Shown here: piece after piece, positions 33,821 to 42,484 of the stretch
Layout: every line of letters starts with the position of its first letter
How positions within the stretch are numbered: the first letter of the stretch is position 1
Notes under the pieces: model-generated
Databases searched by the model: none
The model's input: only the letters and a program-made list of their open reading frames with translations
What the model was told of the DNA's origin: nothing
Made by a program: the position numbers and the translations under genes
Assembly: GCA_017467265.1 (NCBI GenBank)
Contig: JAFTSO010000024.1
Span: 16,103-80,102 of the forward strand
Length of the DNA: 64,000 nucleotides
From: Clostridia bacterium
Lineage (GTDB): Bacteria > Bacillota > Clostridia > Christensenellales > Borkfalkiaceae
Reading direction: 5' to 3'

Positions 33821-34873
33821 TTAATTTTCCAGATAACTCGCACGGAGCTGTCCGCACGCACCCCCGATATCCACGCCGATTTGGCGGCGGAGCGTCGCGG
33901 ATAAACCGCCCTTTTCCAGCATTCCTAAAAACCGATAGGCGTCCTTGTCCCCCAGCGCTTTGAGATCGCGTTCCTTCACTTCGTTCAGGCGGATCAGATT
34001 GACGTGGCAAGGCTTACCTTTGAGCAGCTCGACGAGCGCTCTCGCGTGCGTTTCGTCGCAATTTTCTCCTGCAATCAATGTGTATTCAAAATAATATCTT
34101 CTGCCCGTTTTTTGAAAATAATATTCGCACGCCTTTAATATTTCAGCGATTTTGTACGCTTTGGCAACGGGCATCGTGCGCGCACGCGTTTCATCGTCCG
34201 TCGCGTGCAGGGAAACGGTGAGATTTAAGGGAATCCCCTCGTCGGCGAGCCGATACATCTTCGGCACAATGCCGCAGGTGGAAAGGGAAATATTCCGCGC
34301 GCTGATGCACAAGCCCCCTTCCGCCGTGATATTGCGTAAAAAGCGCAGCACTTCGTCGTAATTATCCAGCGGCTCACCGCTGCCCATCAAGACAACGTTG
34401 GTGACGGCGCGCGCTTCTTTACCCTGTCCCACAACGTCGTTTTTGTGCAGCGCATTGACCACCAAAATCTGCGACAAAATCTCGCCTGCCGTCAGATTGC
34501 GAATCAAACCGCCCAAAGTGGACGCGCAAAATTTACAGCCCATACGACAGCCCACCTGCGTAGAAACGCATTGTGTATAGCCGTATTTATACTTCATCAA
34601 AACGCCCTCGACGAGATTACCGTCGGCGTATTCAAAGAGATATTTTTCCGTGCCGTCCGCCGAATAAAAGACTTCTTTGATCTTCACAGGCTCGTTCTCG
34701 TACTCTTCTTGCAGCCGTTCTTTGAACGCCTTGGAAAGCGAAGTGATCCCGTCGATCGTCTTGCCCTGCATCAGCCCTTCGTACAGCTGTTTTGCACGGA
34801 ATTTTTTTTCACCGAGCGAAAGAATTAGCTCTTCCAGCTCGGCATAGGTTAAATCTTGCAGAATTTTTTTCAT
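33821..34873 (-). CDS. rlmN: 23S rRNA (adenine2503-C2)-methyltransferase
   Basis: A 350-aa radical-SAM enzyme methylating A2503 of 23S rRNA and A37 of some tRNAs. The iron-sulfur motif reads GCRMGCKFCAST near residue 110 (CxxxCxxC). VVLMGSGEPLDNYDEV is the SAM-binding GEP motif and ISLSTCGIVPK is conserved. The catalytic C-terminal Cys is likely the one in DIGGACGQL. ATG 34873 overlaps the rsmB stop (ATGA); the RBS is weak, so translation may depend on rsmB. Confidence 0.96.
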   Translation of the reverse strand: MKKILQDLTYAELEELILSLGEKKFRAKQLYEGLMQGKTIDGITSLSKAFKERLQEEYENEPVKIKEVFYSADGTEKYLFEYADGNLVEGVLMKYKYGYTQCVSTQVGCRMGCKFCASTLGGLIRNLTAGEILSQILVVNALHKNDVVGQGKEARAVTNVVLMGSGEPLDNYDEVLRFLRNITAEGGLCISARNISLSTCGIVPKMYRLADEGIPLNLTVSLHATDDETRARTMPVAKAYKIAEILKACEYYFQKTGRRYYFEYTLIAGENCDETHARALVELLKGKPCHVNLIRLNEVKERDLKALGDKDAYRFLGMLEKGGLSATLRRQIGVDIGGACGQLRASYLEN

Positions 34874-36105
34874 AATTTTCTCGTTAATTTTGAAACGTAG
34901 AAACCAGCCCCATAGGCGGTATCAGGCAAAAATTGCAATCCGTATTTTTTTATATCGTGCGCAAGCGGACTTTGCAATTCTTCCACAACAAAATCGGGGT
35001 GATTTTTCAAAAACGCGCCCACCGTTTCGTCGTTTTCGCATTGAAAAAGCGAACAAGTGGAATAATAGAGCGCACCGCCCTTTTTCACGTAGCGGCAAAC
35101 CGTATCCAAAATCGAGCGTTGCGTTTTGGCAAGCGCCGCAAAATCTTCCTTTTTTCTAAACAGCTTTATGTCGGGATTTTCGCTGATCGTGCCATAGCCC
35201 GAACAGGGCGCATCGCACAGCACCGCGTCGAATTTCTCTTCGTATTTTTCATCAAACGCCGCGCTATCCTTTTGCAGCTCGGTGATATTTTCCACGCCCA
35301 TACGCCGCTTGTATTGCGTGATCAGCTCTACCCTGTGTTCGTGCAATTCAAAGGACGTAACGTGTCCGCATTTTGCTGCCAGTAGCACCGATTTACCGCC
35401 CGGCGCGGCACAGCAATCGAGCAGGCTATCGCAAGGCGAAACGCAGTCGCAAATGGCGATACTGCCCACCGATTGAAAGGTGTATTCGCCCTTATCAAAC
35501 CCTTCGTCACGTACGAAATTTTCAAAGATGTAATTGCCGTCGAACGGCGTTTTTACGTGCGACTTTTGCACATAGTTCTCCGCGCCCGACACAAAACGCA
35601 CGGATACGCCGCCGCTCTTTGCCGCCGCAATTTTTTCCGCTCGCTCGCCATATTCCTTTTGCAGCATTTCCAGAGCAAACTGCGGATAGGACAGGGCGAT
35701 CGCCTTGCCTTGCACGCCCTTGGGCAACGCGCTATCCACCGCGTTTTTATCAAAACGGCGCAAAAAGGCGTTGACAAAACCGCTCACGCCGCTCTTGCCC
35801 AGTTTCTTGCAAAGATCTACCGCGCAATCGGTGATCATATACCGCTTTTTTTCCATATAGAGCAGCATATACAACGAAATTTTCAAAATCGTTCTAACGG
35901 CAAGCTTTGGCGCTTTGGGCGCGTAAAAGCGAATACAATAATCAAAATAAAGATCGTTTTCCAGCACGCCGTACACGATTTTTACCGTCCGCGAACGGTA
36001 CTGTTCTTCTATGTACGTGTCCGCAATCGCCTGCTTTACGTGCGCGCCGTCCGAATAGATTTTCGTCAAAATTTGAAAGGGATCGTAAACGGGGTTCGTC
36101 AGCAT
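34870..36105 (-). CDS. rsmB: 16S rRNA (cytosine967-C5)-methyltransferase RsmB
   Basis: A 411-aa protein. ATG 36105 (MLTNPVYDPF) has AGGTG upstream and overlaps the end of fmt by 7 nt. The N-terminal part (about 1-140) is the NusB-like RNA-binding domain; the C-terminal part is the SAM methyltransferase with LLDCCAAPGGKSV (about 240), AVLCDAPCSGYGT with the catalytic PC motif (about 310), and LYYSTCSLFQCEN with the second Cys (about 360). Position between fmt and rlmN is as in most Firmicutes. Confidence 0.95.
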   Translation of the reverse strand: MLTNPVYDPFQILTKIYSDGAHVKQAIADTYIEEQYRSRTVKIVYGVLENDLYFDYCIRFYAPKAPKLAVRTILKISLYMLLYMEKKRYMITDCAVDLCKKLGKSGVSGFVNAFLRRFDKNAVDSALPKGVQGKAIALSYPQFALEMLQKEYGERAEKIAAAKSGGVSVRFVSGAENYVQKSHVKTPFDGNYIFENFVRDEGFDKGEYTFQSVGSIAICDCVSPCDSLLDCCAAPGGKSVLLAAKCGHVTSFELHEHRVELITQYKRRMGVENITELQKDSAAFDEKYEEKFDAVLCDAPCSGYGTISENPDIKLFRKKEDFAALAKTQRSILDTVCRYVKKGGALYYSTCSLFQCENDETVGAFLKNHPDFVVEELQSPLAHDIKKYGLQFLPDTAYGAGFYVSKLTRKL

Positions 36106-37049
36106 GTAAACACCTGTCCTTTCTGCACCTTTCTGCCGTTGAGAAGATCTCCCCCCGACATACGCTTGCCGCCCGATAATTGCACTTCCGTCAGCTTGAT
36201 CGCGCCATCCGCGCATTTGACCAGCAACCCCCGTTTGGGCTTGTCGGAAAGCACTTCGCCGATTGCCGCAAAACCAAACGCCGCGTTTTCTTCGTCCGTC
36301 AATACGGCGCGTTCCGCGCGGTAAATATTCAGCTTGTTTTCGCCCAAAATCGCGTAGGCGACGGGCGCAGGGTTCATACCCCGAACCAAGTTCACAATCT
36401 CGTTTACAGGGCGATTAAAGTCTATTTTCGCGTGTTCTTTGTTGATCTTGCGAACGACCTGCACGCCGTCCGTCGCCTGCGCCGTCAACGTGTACTTTCC
36501 ACCCTTGATCGCCGCCAACGCCTGCACGATCAATTTTGCGCCGAGCACGGAAAGACGCTCGGAGAGCTCGCCGTACGTTTCCGTGGGCGAAATCGGCGTT
36601 TCTTCCACGCATAACACGTCGCCGCTGTCCAAGCCCAGCTCCGTTTTCATAATCGAAACGCCCGTCGTTGTTTCGCCGTTGATAATACAGCTTTGTATAG
36701 GCGAAGCGCCGCGGTATTGCGGCAACAGCCCTGCGTGGATATTCCACACGCCCTTGGGGAAACAATCCAAAACCGCCTGCGTTAAAATTTGCCCATATGC
36801 ACACGTGACCAAAAGCTCGCCACCGAGCACTTTTACGTTCTCGATCTCGTCACGGATTTTTTCGGGCTGCAACACGGGAATATTATGCGCGAGTGCAAAC
36901 GTTTTTACAGGGGGCGGCGTTAAAATTGCCTTTCTTCCCTGCGGCTTATCCTGCTGCGTAATCACGCCGACGACCTCGTAGCCGTTTTCTATGATGTTTT
37001 TCAAAGGGGCTACCGCAAAATCGGGCGTGCCTGCAAAGACGATTTTCAT
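36099..37049 (-). CDS. fmt: Methionyl-tRNA formyltransferase
   Basis: A 316-aa enzyme formylating initiator Met-tRNA. ATG 37049 (MKIVFAGTPDF) has AGGAG 7 nt upstream; the open frame upstream runs through repeats and is not coding. The N-terminal domain has the formyl-THF site (NIHAGLLPQYRGASPIQ near residue 110, with the Asn/His pair) and LDSGDVL near residue 147. C-terminal OB domain about 210-316. It follows def, its functional partner, but is separated from it by about 400 bp of repeat elements. Confidence 0.96.
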   Translation of the reverse strand: MKIVFAGTPDFAVAPLKNIIENGYEVVGVITQQDKPQGRKAILTPPPVKTFALAHNIPVLQPEKIRDEIENVKVLGGELLVTCAYGQILTQAVLDCFPKGVWNIHAGLLPQYRGASPIQSCIINGETTTGVSIMKTELGLDSGDVLCVEETPISPTETYGELSERLSVLGAKLIVQALAAIKGGKYTLTAQATDGVQVVRKINKEHAKIDFNRPVNEIVNLVRGMNPAPVAYAILGENKLNIYRAERAVLTDEENAAFGFAAIGEVLSDKPKRGLLVKCADGAIKLTEVQLSGGKRMSGGDLLNGRKVQKGQVFTC

Positions 37050-37070
37050 TGTTTGCTCCTGGCAAAAAAA

Positions 37071-37163
37071 GTGATTTGAAAAACTTTGTTTTTCGTGATT
37101 TGAACGCTGTGCGTTCGTGAATTGAAAACCTACGGCTTTCGTGATTTGACGACTACGCCGTCG
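37071..37163 (-). repeat. Forward half hairpin array upstream of fmt
   Basis: Four modules: GAAAAAC/GTTTTTC, GAACGC/GCGTTC, GAAAACC/GGCTTTC and GACGAC/GCCGTC with GTGATTT or GTGAATT linkers. The first stem changed on both sides relative to the other arrays (GAAAGGC/GCCTTTC). The reverse half is missing. Confidence 0.82.
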
Positions 37164-37167
37164 TTGC

Positions 37168-37258
37168 GGTGAGCCACCGCTGGCATATCTTACTATCTTT
37201 TCCACGTGTATGTACGCGCCCCACATTGGTTTGAACACGTAATCGACCGTGTGCGGAG
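37168..37258 (-). repeat. Single copy of the 91-bp repeat
   Basis: Starts GGTGAGCCACCGCTGGCAT, the same unit as in the tandem tract at 40279-40574. It also directly follows a forward hairpin half-array. Confidence 0.8.
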
Positions 37259-37453
37259 CTGCGAGCGATACGCGAAGCCGCAATAGAAGCGTACCGAGTA
37301 GTACGTGATCGTTGCGACAATGCCCGTGCTCTACGCACGTTCGGTCGAGTTAAAACGGCGGAGCTGCGAGCAGTTCAAGGCGCGGCGAGGGAGCGTACCG
37401 AGTAGTACGTGACCGAGCCGCAACGCTGAAATGCGACGCAGATACGTCGTTTA
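37259..37453 (-). repeat. Inverted-end elements (one partial, one complete) at the def stop
   Basis: The complete unit is 37352-37453 (AAAACGGCGGAGCTGCG ... TACGTCGTTTA) and its end forms the TAA of def. A partial copy with GCGTACCGAGTAGTACGTGA lies before it. Confidence 0.72.
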
Positions 37454-37903
37454 GGCTTTCTCGATGTGCACCGCTTTGTCTATATACAAAATCCCGTCGA
37501 GATGATCGAGCTCGTGACAGATCGCACGTGCAAAAAAACCTTTTGCCTTGACCGTCTGCTTTTCGCCGTTTCTGTCTTGATAGACCACCGTCACTTTCAT
37601 CGGACGGGAAACGATACCGCTCTTGCCGCGGACGGACAGACAGCCTTCCCAGCCGCTCTGCTCCCCTTTTTGGGAAACGATGACGGGATTGATGAACTCA
37701 AAATATCCTTCTTCTACGTCGACTACCGCCAAGCGGCGCAATACGCCCACCTGCGGCGCGGCAAGCCCTGCCCCGTCTTCCTTTTTTACCGTTTCTTTCA
37801 TATCGTCTAAAAGTTTCCACAGCTTTTCGTCAAATTCTTCCACGGGGAAACATTTTTGTCTTAACACGTCGTCGCCGACCTGCACAACGTTTCTAATTGC
37901 CAT
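37451..37903 (-). CDS. def: Peptide deformylase
   Basis: A 150-aa metalloenzyme removing formyl from new proteins. All three family motifs are intact: GAGLAAPQVG (about 45), EGCLSV (about 87, Cys metal ligand) and HELDHL (about 131, the two His and catalytic Glu). The length fits the short type. It follows priA and precedes fmt, the common order. Its TAA stop is provided by a repeat element. Confidence 0.97.
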   Translation of the reverse strand: MAIRNVVQVGDDVLRQKCFPVEEFDEKLWKLLDDMKETVKKEDGAGLAAPQVGVLRRLAVVDVEEGYFEFINPVIVSQKGEQSGWEGCLSVRGKSGIVSRPMKVTVVYQDRNGEKQTVKAKGFFARAICHELDHLDGILYIDKAVHIEKA

Positions 37904-37919
37904 AATTTTTACTCCTAAT

Positions 37920-37993
37920 CGGTTTTAACTTTTCGTACACGAGCAAGGAAAAACACAAGCCTGACGCCGTATTGCGACGCATATATGCGTTTA
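37920..37993 (-). repeat. Degenerate short inverted-end element at the priA stop
   Basis: About 70 bp with CGTACACGAGCAAGG as in the argG-side copy, and a terminus ATATGCGTTTA whose last bases are the TAA of priA. The left end is eroded. Confidence 0.5.
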
Positions 37994-40165
37994 ACTCAAA
38001 TTCGTGGGGTTTTCTTCCACCGCCACCACCACGTCCCGATTTCGCGCGTTCGCACAAATATCGTAAATCAACGGCAAAACGGACGTGTCCGACAGCCGCA
38101 TTAATACCTGATAGCGGTGTTTGTTCTGTATGCGTTTGATCGGCGCGCGCATTTTGTTAAAGAACAGGAATTTTTCGCTCTGCTCCGTGTAGAGCTTTTC
38201 CAGCTCCACGTATATTTCGCGCAAAGTTTCGATCGTCTTTTTATCGTCCTCGCCCGTGACCAACACGCGTACGATCTTGGAAAAGGGCGGAAATTGCATT
38301 GCTGCGCGCAGGGAAATCTCGTTCTCGTAAAACCCTGCGTAATCGTACGCCGTCGCAAACCGCAACACTTCGTTTTCGGGATCGAACGTCTGCAAAACGA
38401 CCTTGCCTTTCTCTTCCGCTCTGCCGCTGCGCCCTGCCACTTGGGTTAAGAGCTGAAACGTACGCTCGCCGCTCCGATAATCGGAAAAATGCAGACTCAT
38501 ATCTGCGTCCAAAATCCCCACCAACGTGACGGACGGGAAATCGTGCCCTTTTGCAATCATCTGCGTACCTACGAGAATATCCGCCTTATGCTCGCCAAAG
38601 GCTTTCAGGATTTTATAATGCCCTTCCTTGCCGCTCGTCGTGTCGTTGTCCATACGCAAAATCCGCGCCGCAGGGTACAGCTTTTGCAACTCCGCCGCTA
38701 CCCTTTGCGTGCCCGTACCTGCATACGAAAGTTTCACGCCGCCGCACTCCGGACAGGCGGAAAGCATATTGTATTTCGTGCCACAGTAGTGGCATTTCAG
38801 GCAATTTTCATCGCGGTGATAGGTGAGCGAAACGTCGCATTGTTGACATTTTGCAACGTAGCCGCACTCCTTGCAAATCACCGTTTGCGAATACCCACGG
38901 CGGTTTAAGAATAAAATTGCCTGCTTATCCGCCGCAAGGCATTTTTCTATCTCTTCTTTGAGCGCGCCCGAAAACGCCGAATTATTTCCGCGGCGCACTT
39001 CACGGCGCATATCCGCAATAATAATCTCGGGCAACGGGCGTTTGTTGATGCGCTTTTCCAGACGAATTAGCGAAAATTCCCCTTCCTTCGCGCGCTTGTA
39101 GGTATCCACGGCAGGCGTCGCGCTGCCCAACACCAGCTTGCAAGCGTTCCGCTTTGCACGCAGCAAAGCCACGTCAAAGGTATTGTAGCGAGGCGAAGTT
39201 TCACTAGCATAGCTAGATTCGTGTTCTTCGTCGATGATGATCACGCCCAAATTTTCTAAGGGCGCAAATACCGCGCTGCGCGCGCCGATCGCGATCTTCG
39301 CTTCGCCTGTACGCAGCCGCCACCACTCGTCAAACCGCTCGCCTGCGGACAGTCCGCTGTGCAAAATCGCCGCGTTCCGACCAAACCGCGCGCGGAGCTG
39401 GGAGAGCATCTGCGGCGTGAGCGAAATTTCAGGCACGAGAAAAATGGACGTCTTGCCCTTTTTTAATTGCTGTGCAATCAGCGTGAGATAAATCTCCGTT
39501 TTTCCGCTGCCCGTGACGCCGTGGATGAGCTGTACGGTGCGGCTGTCCGTATTCACCGTATCCACCGCGCGCTGCTGATCGGCGGTGAGCGTTCGTTCCA
39601 CGCTCTCGCTCTCTACGTTCTTGTACGGATCGCGCAAAATCTGTTCTTTCGTGATCTTGACGTACCCTTTTTTTTCGAGCGCGGCTACGCCGCCGGGAAA
39701 TAGATTATTCAAAAACGCACACTCGCTCTTGCCGTTATCCCGTAAATATTCTGCCGCGCCCAGCTGATTTTTTGCGTTCTTGGAGAATTTCATCTCCGCA
39801 AAATCCACCGCCAACGCCGCGTAATTCTTCGTCAGCTCACGCACTTTGCCCGTCCGCATTTCGGACGGCAAAAACAGCCTGAGCGTCAATGCCTTGGGCA
39901 CGCGGTATCTCGCCGCCAACTTTTCTGCGAGCGCCAAACACTCCGCATTGAGCGCAGGCAACTCGTCAGGGCAGGGCTGGACTTTTTTCAGTTTTTCCAA
40001 GGGATAATCGGACGTCGCCTTGATACGCATCACGAACCCGGGCAATGTTTTGCCGCCAAAAGGCGCGCGAACGCGGCTGCCAACGACTACGCTGTCGTCG
40101 CACAGATAATCGAAAATTTTGTCCGTTTCACTCGCCGCAATATCGACGATAACTTCTGCGATCAT
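37991..40165 (-). CDS. priA: Primosomal helicase PriA
   Basis: A 724-aa replication-restart helicase. ATG 40165 has AAGGGTGG upstream. N-terminal DNA-binding domain about 1-150; Walker A HGVTGSGKTEIY near residue 215; DEEH box IIIDEEHESSY near residue 310; zinc cluster with eight Cys (CKECGYVAKCQQC, CLKCHYCG, CPECG) about 430-480; helicase motif QVAGRSGR near 590. Length is normal. The flanking genes are rpoZ and def, but coaBC, usually between rpoZ and priA, is replaced by 600 bp of repeats. Confidence 0.96.
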   Translation of the reverse strand: MIAEVIVDIAASETDKIFDYLCDDSVVVGSRVRAPFGGKTLPGFVMRIKATSDYPLEKLKKVQPCPDELPALNAECLALAEKLAARYRVPKALTLRLFLPSEMRTGKVRELTKNYAALAVDFAEMKFSKNAKNQLGAAEYLRDNGKSECAFLNNLFPGGVAALEKKGYVKITKEQILRDPYKNVESESVERTLTADQQRAVDTVNTDSRTVQLIHGVTGSGKTEIYLTLIAQQLKKGKTSIFLVPEISLTPQMLSQLRARFGRNAAILHSGLSAGERFDEWWRLRTGEAKIAIGARSAVFAPLENLGVIIIDEEHESSYASETSPRYNTFDVALLRAKRNACKLVLGSATPAVDTYKRAKEGEFSLIRLEKRINKRPLPEIIIADMRREVRRGNNSAFSGALKEEIEKCLAADKQAILFLNRRGYSQTVICKECGYVAKCQQCDVSLTYHRDENCLKCHYCGTKYNMLSACPECGGVKLSYAGTGTQRVAAELQKLYPAARILRMDNDTTSGKEGHYKILKAFGEHKADILVGTQMIAKGHDFPSVTLVGILDADMSLHFSDYRSGERTFQLLTQVAGRSGRAEEKGKVVLQTFDPENEVLRFATAYDYAGFYENEISLRAAMQFPPFSKIVRVLVTGEDDKKTIETLREIYVELEKLYTEQSEKFLFFNKMRAPIKRIQNKHRYQVLMRLSDTSVLPLIYDICANARNRDVVVAVEENPTNLS

Positions 40166-40181
40166 ACGCCACCCTTAGAAA

Positions 40182-40273
40182 ATGATTTGAAAGGCGTTGC
40201 CTTTCGTGATTTGAACGCTGTGCGTTCGTGAATTGAAAACCTATGGTTTTCGTGATTTGACGGCTGCGTCGTC
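40182..40273 (-). repeat. Forward half hairpin array upstream of priA
   Basis: Modules GAAAGGC/GCCTTTC, GAACGC/GCGTTC, GAAAACC/GGTTTTC and GACGGC/GTCGTC. Its reverse half lies at 40671-40759, with a tandem-repeat tract between. Confidence 0.83.
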
Positions 40274-40278
40274 GTTGC

Positions 40279-40574
40279 GGTGAGCCACCGCTGGCATGTT
40301 TTACTATCCTTTCCACGTGGGTGCATGCACCCCACGTTGGTTTGAGTACGTAATCGACCGTGCTTTGACGGTGAACCACCGCTGGCATATCTTACTATCT
40401 CTTCCACGTGTGTGTATGCACCCCACGTTGGTTTGAGTACGTAATCGACCGTGCTTTGACGGTGAGCCACCGCTGGCATATCTTACTATCTCTTCCACGT
40501 GTGTGTATGCACCCCACGTTGGTTTGAGTACGTAATCGACCGTGCTTTGACGGTGAGCCACCGCTGGCATATCT
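40279..40574. repeat. 91-bp tandem repeat, three copies plus a partial fourth
   Basis: Units begin GGTGAGCCACCGCTGGCAT (GGTGAACC in copy 2) at 40279, 40370, 40461 and 40552; the exact period is 91 bp, and copies 2 and 3 are almost identical. 91 is not a multiple of three and no RBS is present, so it is not coding. Confidence 0.92.
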
Positions 40575-40638
40575 GCCGTTTTTGCGTCTGTCATTACGAA
40601 CGGAGCGCAAGCGAAGTGCGGTAATCTCGCAAAACGGC
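40575..40638. repeat. REP-like palindromic element
   Basis: Ends GCCGTTTTTGCG and CGCAAAACGGC enclose TGTCATTACGAACGGAGC and GTGCGGTAATCTCGC. A relative lies at 52433-52493. It resembles the widespread TGTCATT...GGTAATCTC intergenic repeats of bacteria. Confidence 0.72.
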
Positions 40639-40670
40639 TCGCTATGACCTATTTACAATCTTACCACAAC

Positions 40671-40759
40671 GCAAAGCATAGCTTTGCTATTCACGCGCCC
40701 CTTTGGGCGCAATTCACGTTTTGCTAAAAACAATTCACGCAACTGCGTTGCAATTCATT
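40671..40759 (-). repeat. Reverse half hairpin array downstream of rpoZ
   Basis: Stems GCAAAGC/GCTTTGC, GCGCCC/GGGCGC, GTTTT/AAAAAC and GCAAC/GTTGC with (A)TTCAC linkers. The second stem covaries relative to the others (GCGCC/GGTGC, GCCCC/GGGGC). Confidence 0.82.
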
Positions 40760-40790
40760 AAAAAATGCCTCGCGAGCGAGGCTATTTTTT
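40760..40790 (-). terminator. Terminator of rpoZ
   Basis: Stem GCCTCGC/GCGAGGC flanked by A and T tracts, overlapping the rpoZ stop codon. It would separate yicC-gmk-rpoZ from priA and the following genes. Confidence 0.75.
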
Positions 40791-41010
40791 AGTCCTTTGC
40801 AACGATCACCTTACCGTCTGCAATATCTTTGCAAGCGGCAAGCAATTCTTTGTCCTTGCCCGTCGAATCGTGCACGCCAAGGTTGCGCTCCGTTTCAATA
40901 ATCTGACGGGCGCGTTTCGCCGCGATCGTGCACAGCGCATAACGGCTGATAGGTTCTTCTTCCGTACCAAGTTTACGGATCATTGCATCTACCGAAGGTT
41001 CATTAATCAT
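40789..41010 (-). CDS. rpoZ: RNA polymerase omega subunit
   Basis: A 73-aa protein. ISRYALCTIAAKRARQIIE in the middle is the omega signature (the YxLVxxxAKRAR motif that embraces the beta-prime subunit). ATG 41010 has GGAGTG upstream. It follows gmk by 37 nt as in most Firmicutes. The stop is embedded in a terminator hairpin. Confidence 0.94.
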   Translation of the reverse strand: MINEPSVDAMIRKLGTEEEPISRYALCTIAAKRARQIIETERNLGVHDSTGKDKELLAACKDIADGKVIVAKD

Positions 41011-41047
41011 ATTTTTACACTCCTTATTCTGTGTTTTTTATCGTTTT

Positions 41048-41596
41048 TTAGTCAGCGTCGAGAATACGTTCCAGCTCGCCCAGCGCACGTTCCAGCTCGT
41101 CGTTGATAACGACGTAATCGTATTTATCCTGCTGCGACAGCTCGTATTCCAGCCGCGAAAGGCGGTTTTCGATCGCCTCGTGCGTTTCCGTGCCCCGTCC
41201 TATCAAACGGCGTTTCAGCTCGTCCACAGACGGCGGCGCGATCATTATCAAAACGCTCTCGGGAATCGCCTTTTTCGCGTTCAAAGCCCCTACTACGTCG
41301 ATCTCCAAAATCACCGATTTTTCTTGCAGCATTTGCCGCACAAAGCTCTTCGGCGTGCCGTAATAATTGCCAAAATGCTCGTCATATTCCAAAAAATCGT
41401 TCTCCTCGATGCGGCGCAAAAATTCTTCTTTCGTTAAAAAGAAATATTCCTTGCCGTGCGTTTCACCCGTGCGTGGCGAGCGCGTGGTGCAAGAAATCGA
41501 TTCCACAACGTCGGCGCGGCGCGCCTTCAACGCCTTGACGAGCGTACCTTTGCCTACCCCCGACGGACCGGAGATCACCAGCAGCTTGTTTTTCAT
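41048..41596 (-). CDS. gmk: Guanylate kinase
   Basis: A 182-aa enzyme phosphorylating GMP to GDP. P-loop SGPSGVGKGTLVKAL at residue 9; GMP-site motifs SCTTRSPRTGETHGKEYFFL (about 35) and EIDVVGALNAKK (about 95); lid region RLIGRGTET. Normal length. AAGGAGC precedes ATG 41596. Between yicC and rpoZ as usual. Confidence 0.97.
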   Translation of the reverse strand: MKNKLLVISGPSGVGKGTLVKALKARRADVVESISCTTRSPRTGETHGKEYFFLTKEEFLRRIEENDFLEYDEHFGNYYGTPKSFVRQMLQEKSVILEIDVVGALNAKKAIPESVLIMIAPPSVDELKRRLIGRGTETHEAIENRLSRLEYELSQQDKYDYVVINDELERALGELERILDAD

Positions 41597-41608
41597 CGTC
41601 CTTGCTCC

Positions 41609-42484
41609 TTATTCGAGATTTTGCACTTGTTCACGGATCTTTTCGATCTCGTTTTTCAGCGCTAATCCTGCGCGCGTAATCGTCACGTCGTTGCTCTTCG
41701 AACAGGTCGTATTCGCTTCGCGGTTAAATTCCTGCACCAAAAAGTCGAGTTTTCTGCCCACAATTCCTTCCGTCGCGATGGAGCGGAATTGCTCGATATG
41801 ACTACGAAGACGGGTGAGCTCTTCGTCGATATTGCTCTTGTCCGTAAACACGGCGACTTCGGTCAAAATGCGGCTCTCGTCGATTTTCGCCTCTGCCAAA
41901 TATTCCTGCACGCGAGCGGTGAGTTTTTCGCGGTATTCCTGCGCGATCATCGGCGCACGAGCGGAAATTTCGTCCACCAAATTCTCAATCGTCGCGACGC
42001 GAGAGAGCATATCTTCCTTTAACTTCTCCCCTTCCACGGCACGCATTTCGTTGAGCTTGTCGAGCGCCATATTCAACGCAATATCCAGCGCCTTCGTCAT
42101 CTCTTCGTCAAGGCTAACGCTGTCTTCCTGTTTGAGCACTTCGGGATAGCGGAGCACGGACGAGAGCGTCACGTCGTCGGGCAGATCGGGAAATTGCTCT
42201 TTAAGCGCCTTTGCCGCCGCCACGTACGAACTTGCGAGCGGAATATCCACGGCAAGCGACGTAGGACGTTCGCGTTTGTCCTTGAACGAAATGAACAGAT
42301 CCGCGTGGCCGCGCGTGAGCTTTTTACGGATCGTAGTACGGATAACGTCTTCGTACGCAGCGAAGATACGCGGTGCTTTGATCGAGACGTCCAAATAACG
42401 GTTGTTCACCGTCTTGATCTCGCAGGTCAGCTCCAAGCCGCCTTCCGCATATTCCCCTTTTCCGTACCCCGTCATACTGAGCAT
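41609..42484 (-). CDS. yicC: YicC family endoribonuclease
   Basis: A 291-aa protein. The start MLSMTGYGKGE and NNRYLDVSIKAPR near residue 28 are the family hallmark; the C-terminal domain shows EELTRLRSHIEQFRS and KLDFLVQEFNREANT. E. coli YicC is an endoribonuclease; the Firmicutes members are close homologues. AGGGGAT upstream of ATG 42484. First gene of the yicC-gmk-rpoZ unit, with its own promoter. Confidence 0.95.
   Translation of the reverse strand: MLSMTGYGKGEYAEGGLELTCEIKTVNNRYLDVSIKAPRIFAAYEDVIRTTIRKKLTRGHADLFISFKDKRERPTSLAVDIPLASSYVAAAKALKEQFPDLPDDVTLSSVLRYPEVLKQEDSVSLDEEMTKALDIALNMALDKLNEMRAVEGEKLKEDMLSRVATIENLVDEISARAPMIAQEYREKLTARVQEYLAEAKIDESRILTEVAVFTDKSNIDEELTRLRSHIEQFRSIATEGIVGRKLDFLVQEFNREANTTCSKSNDVTITRAGLALKNEIEKIREQVQNLE

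Noticed and set aside
37050-37283. N-terminal extension of fmt by 78 codons
   Set aside because: It reads through the hairpin array and the 91-bp unit. The true start at 37049 has AGGAG and matches the family.
37331-37360. tRNA-like 3' end (GGTCGAGTTAAAACGG)
   Set aside because: No matching acceptor or anticodon arms upstream. The motif recurs at 11353 and 15296 as part of the repeat family.
40279-40574. CRISPR array
   Set aside because: The repeats are contiguous 91-bp units with no unique spacers, and there are no cas genes. The small-hairpin arrays also lack spacers.
40128-40610. Four overlapping minus-strand frames translating to near-identical MPAVxHRQSTVDYVLKPTWGA peptides
   Set aside because: They are translations of the 91-bp tandem repeat. 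The period is not a multiple of three, and no start has an RBS.
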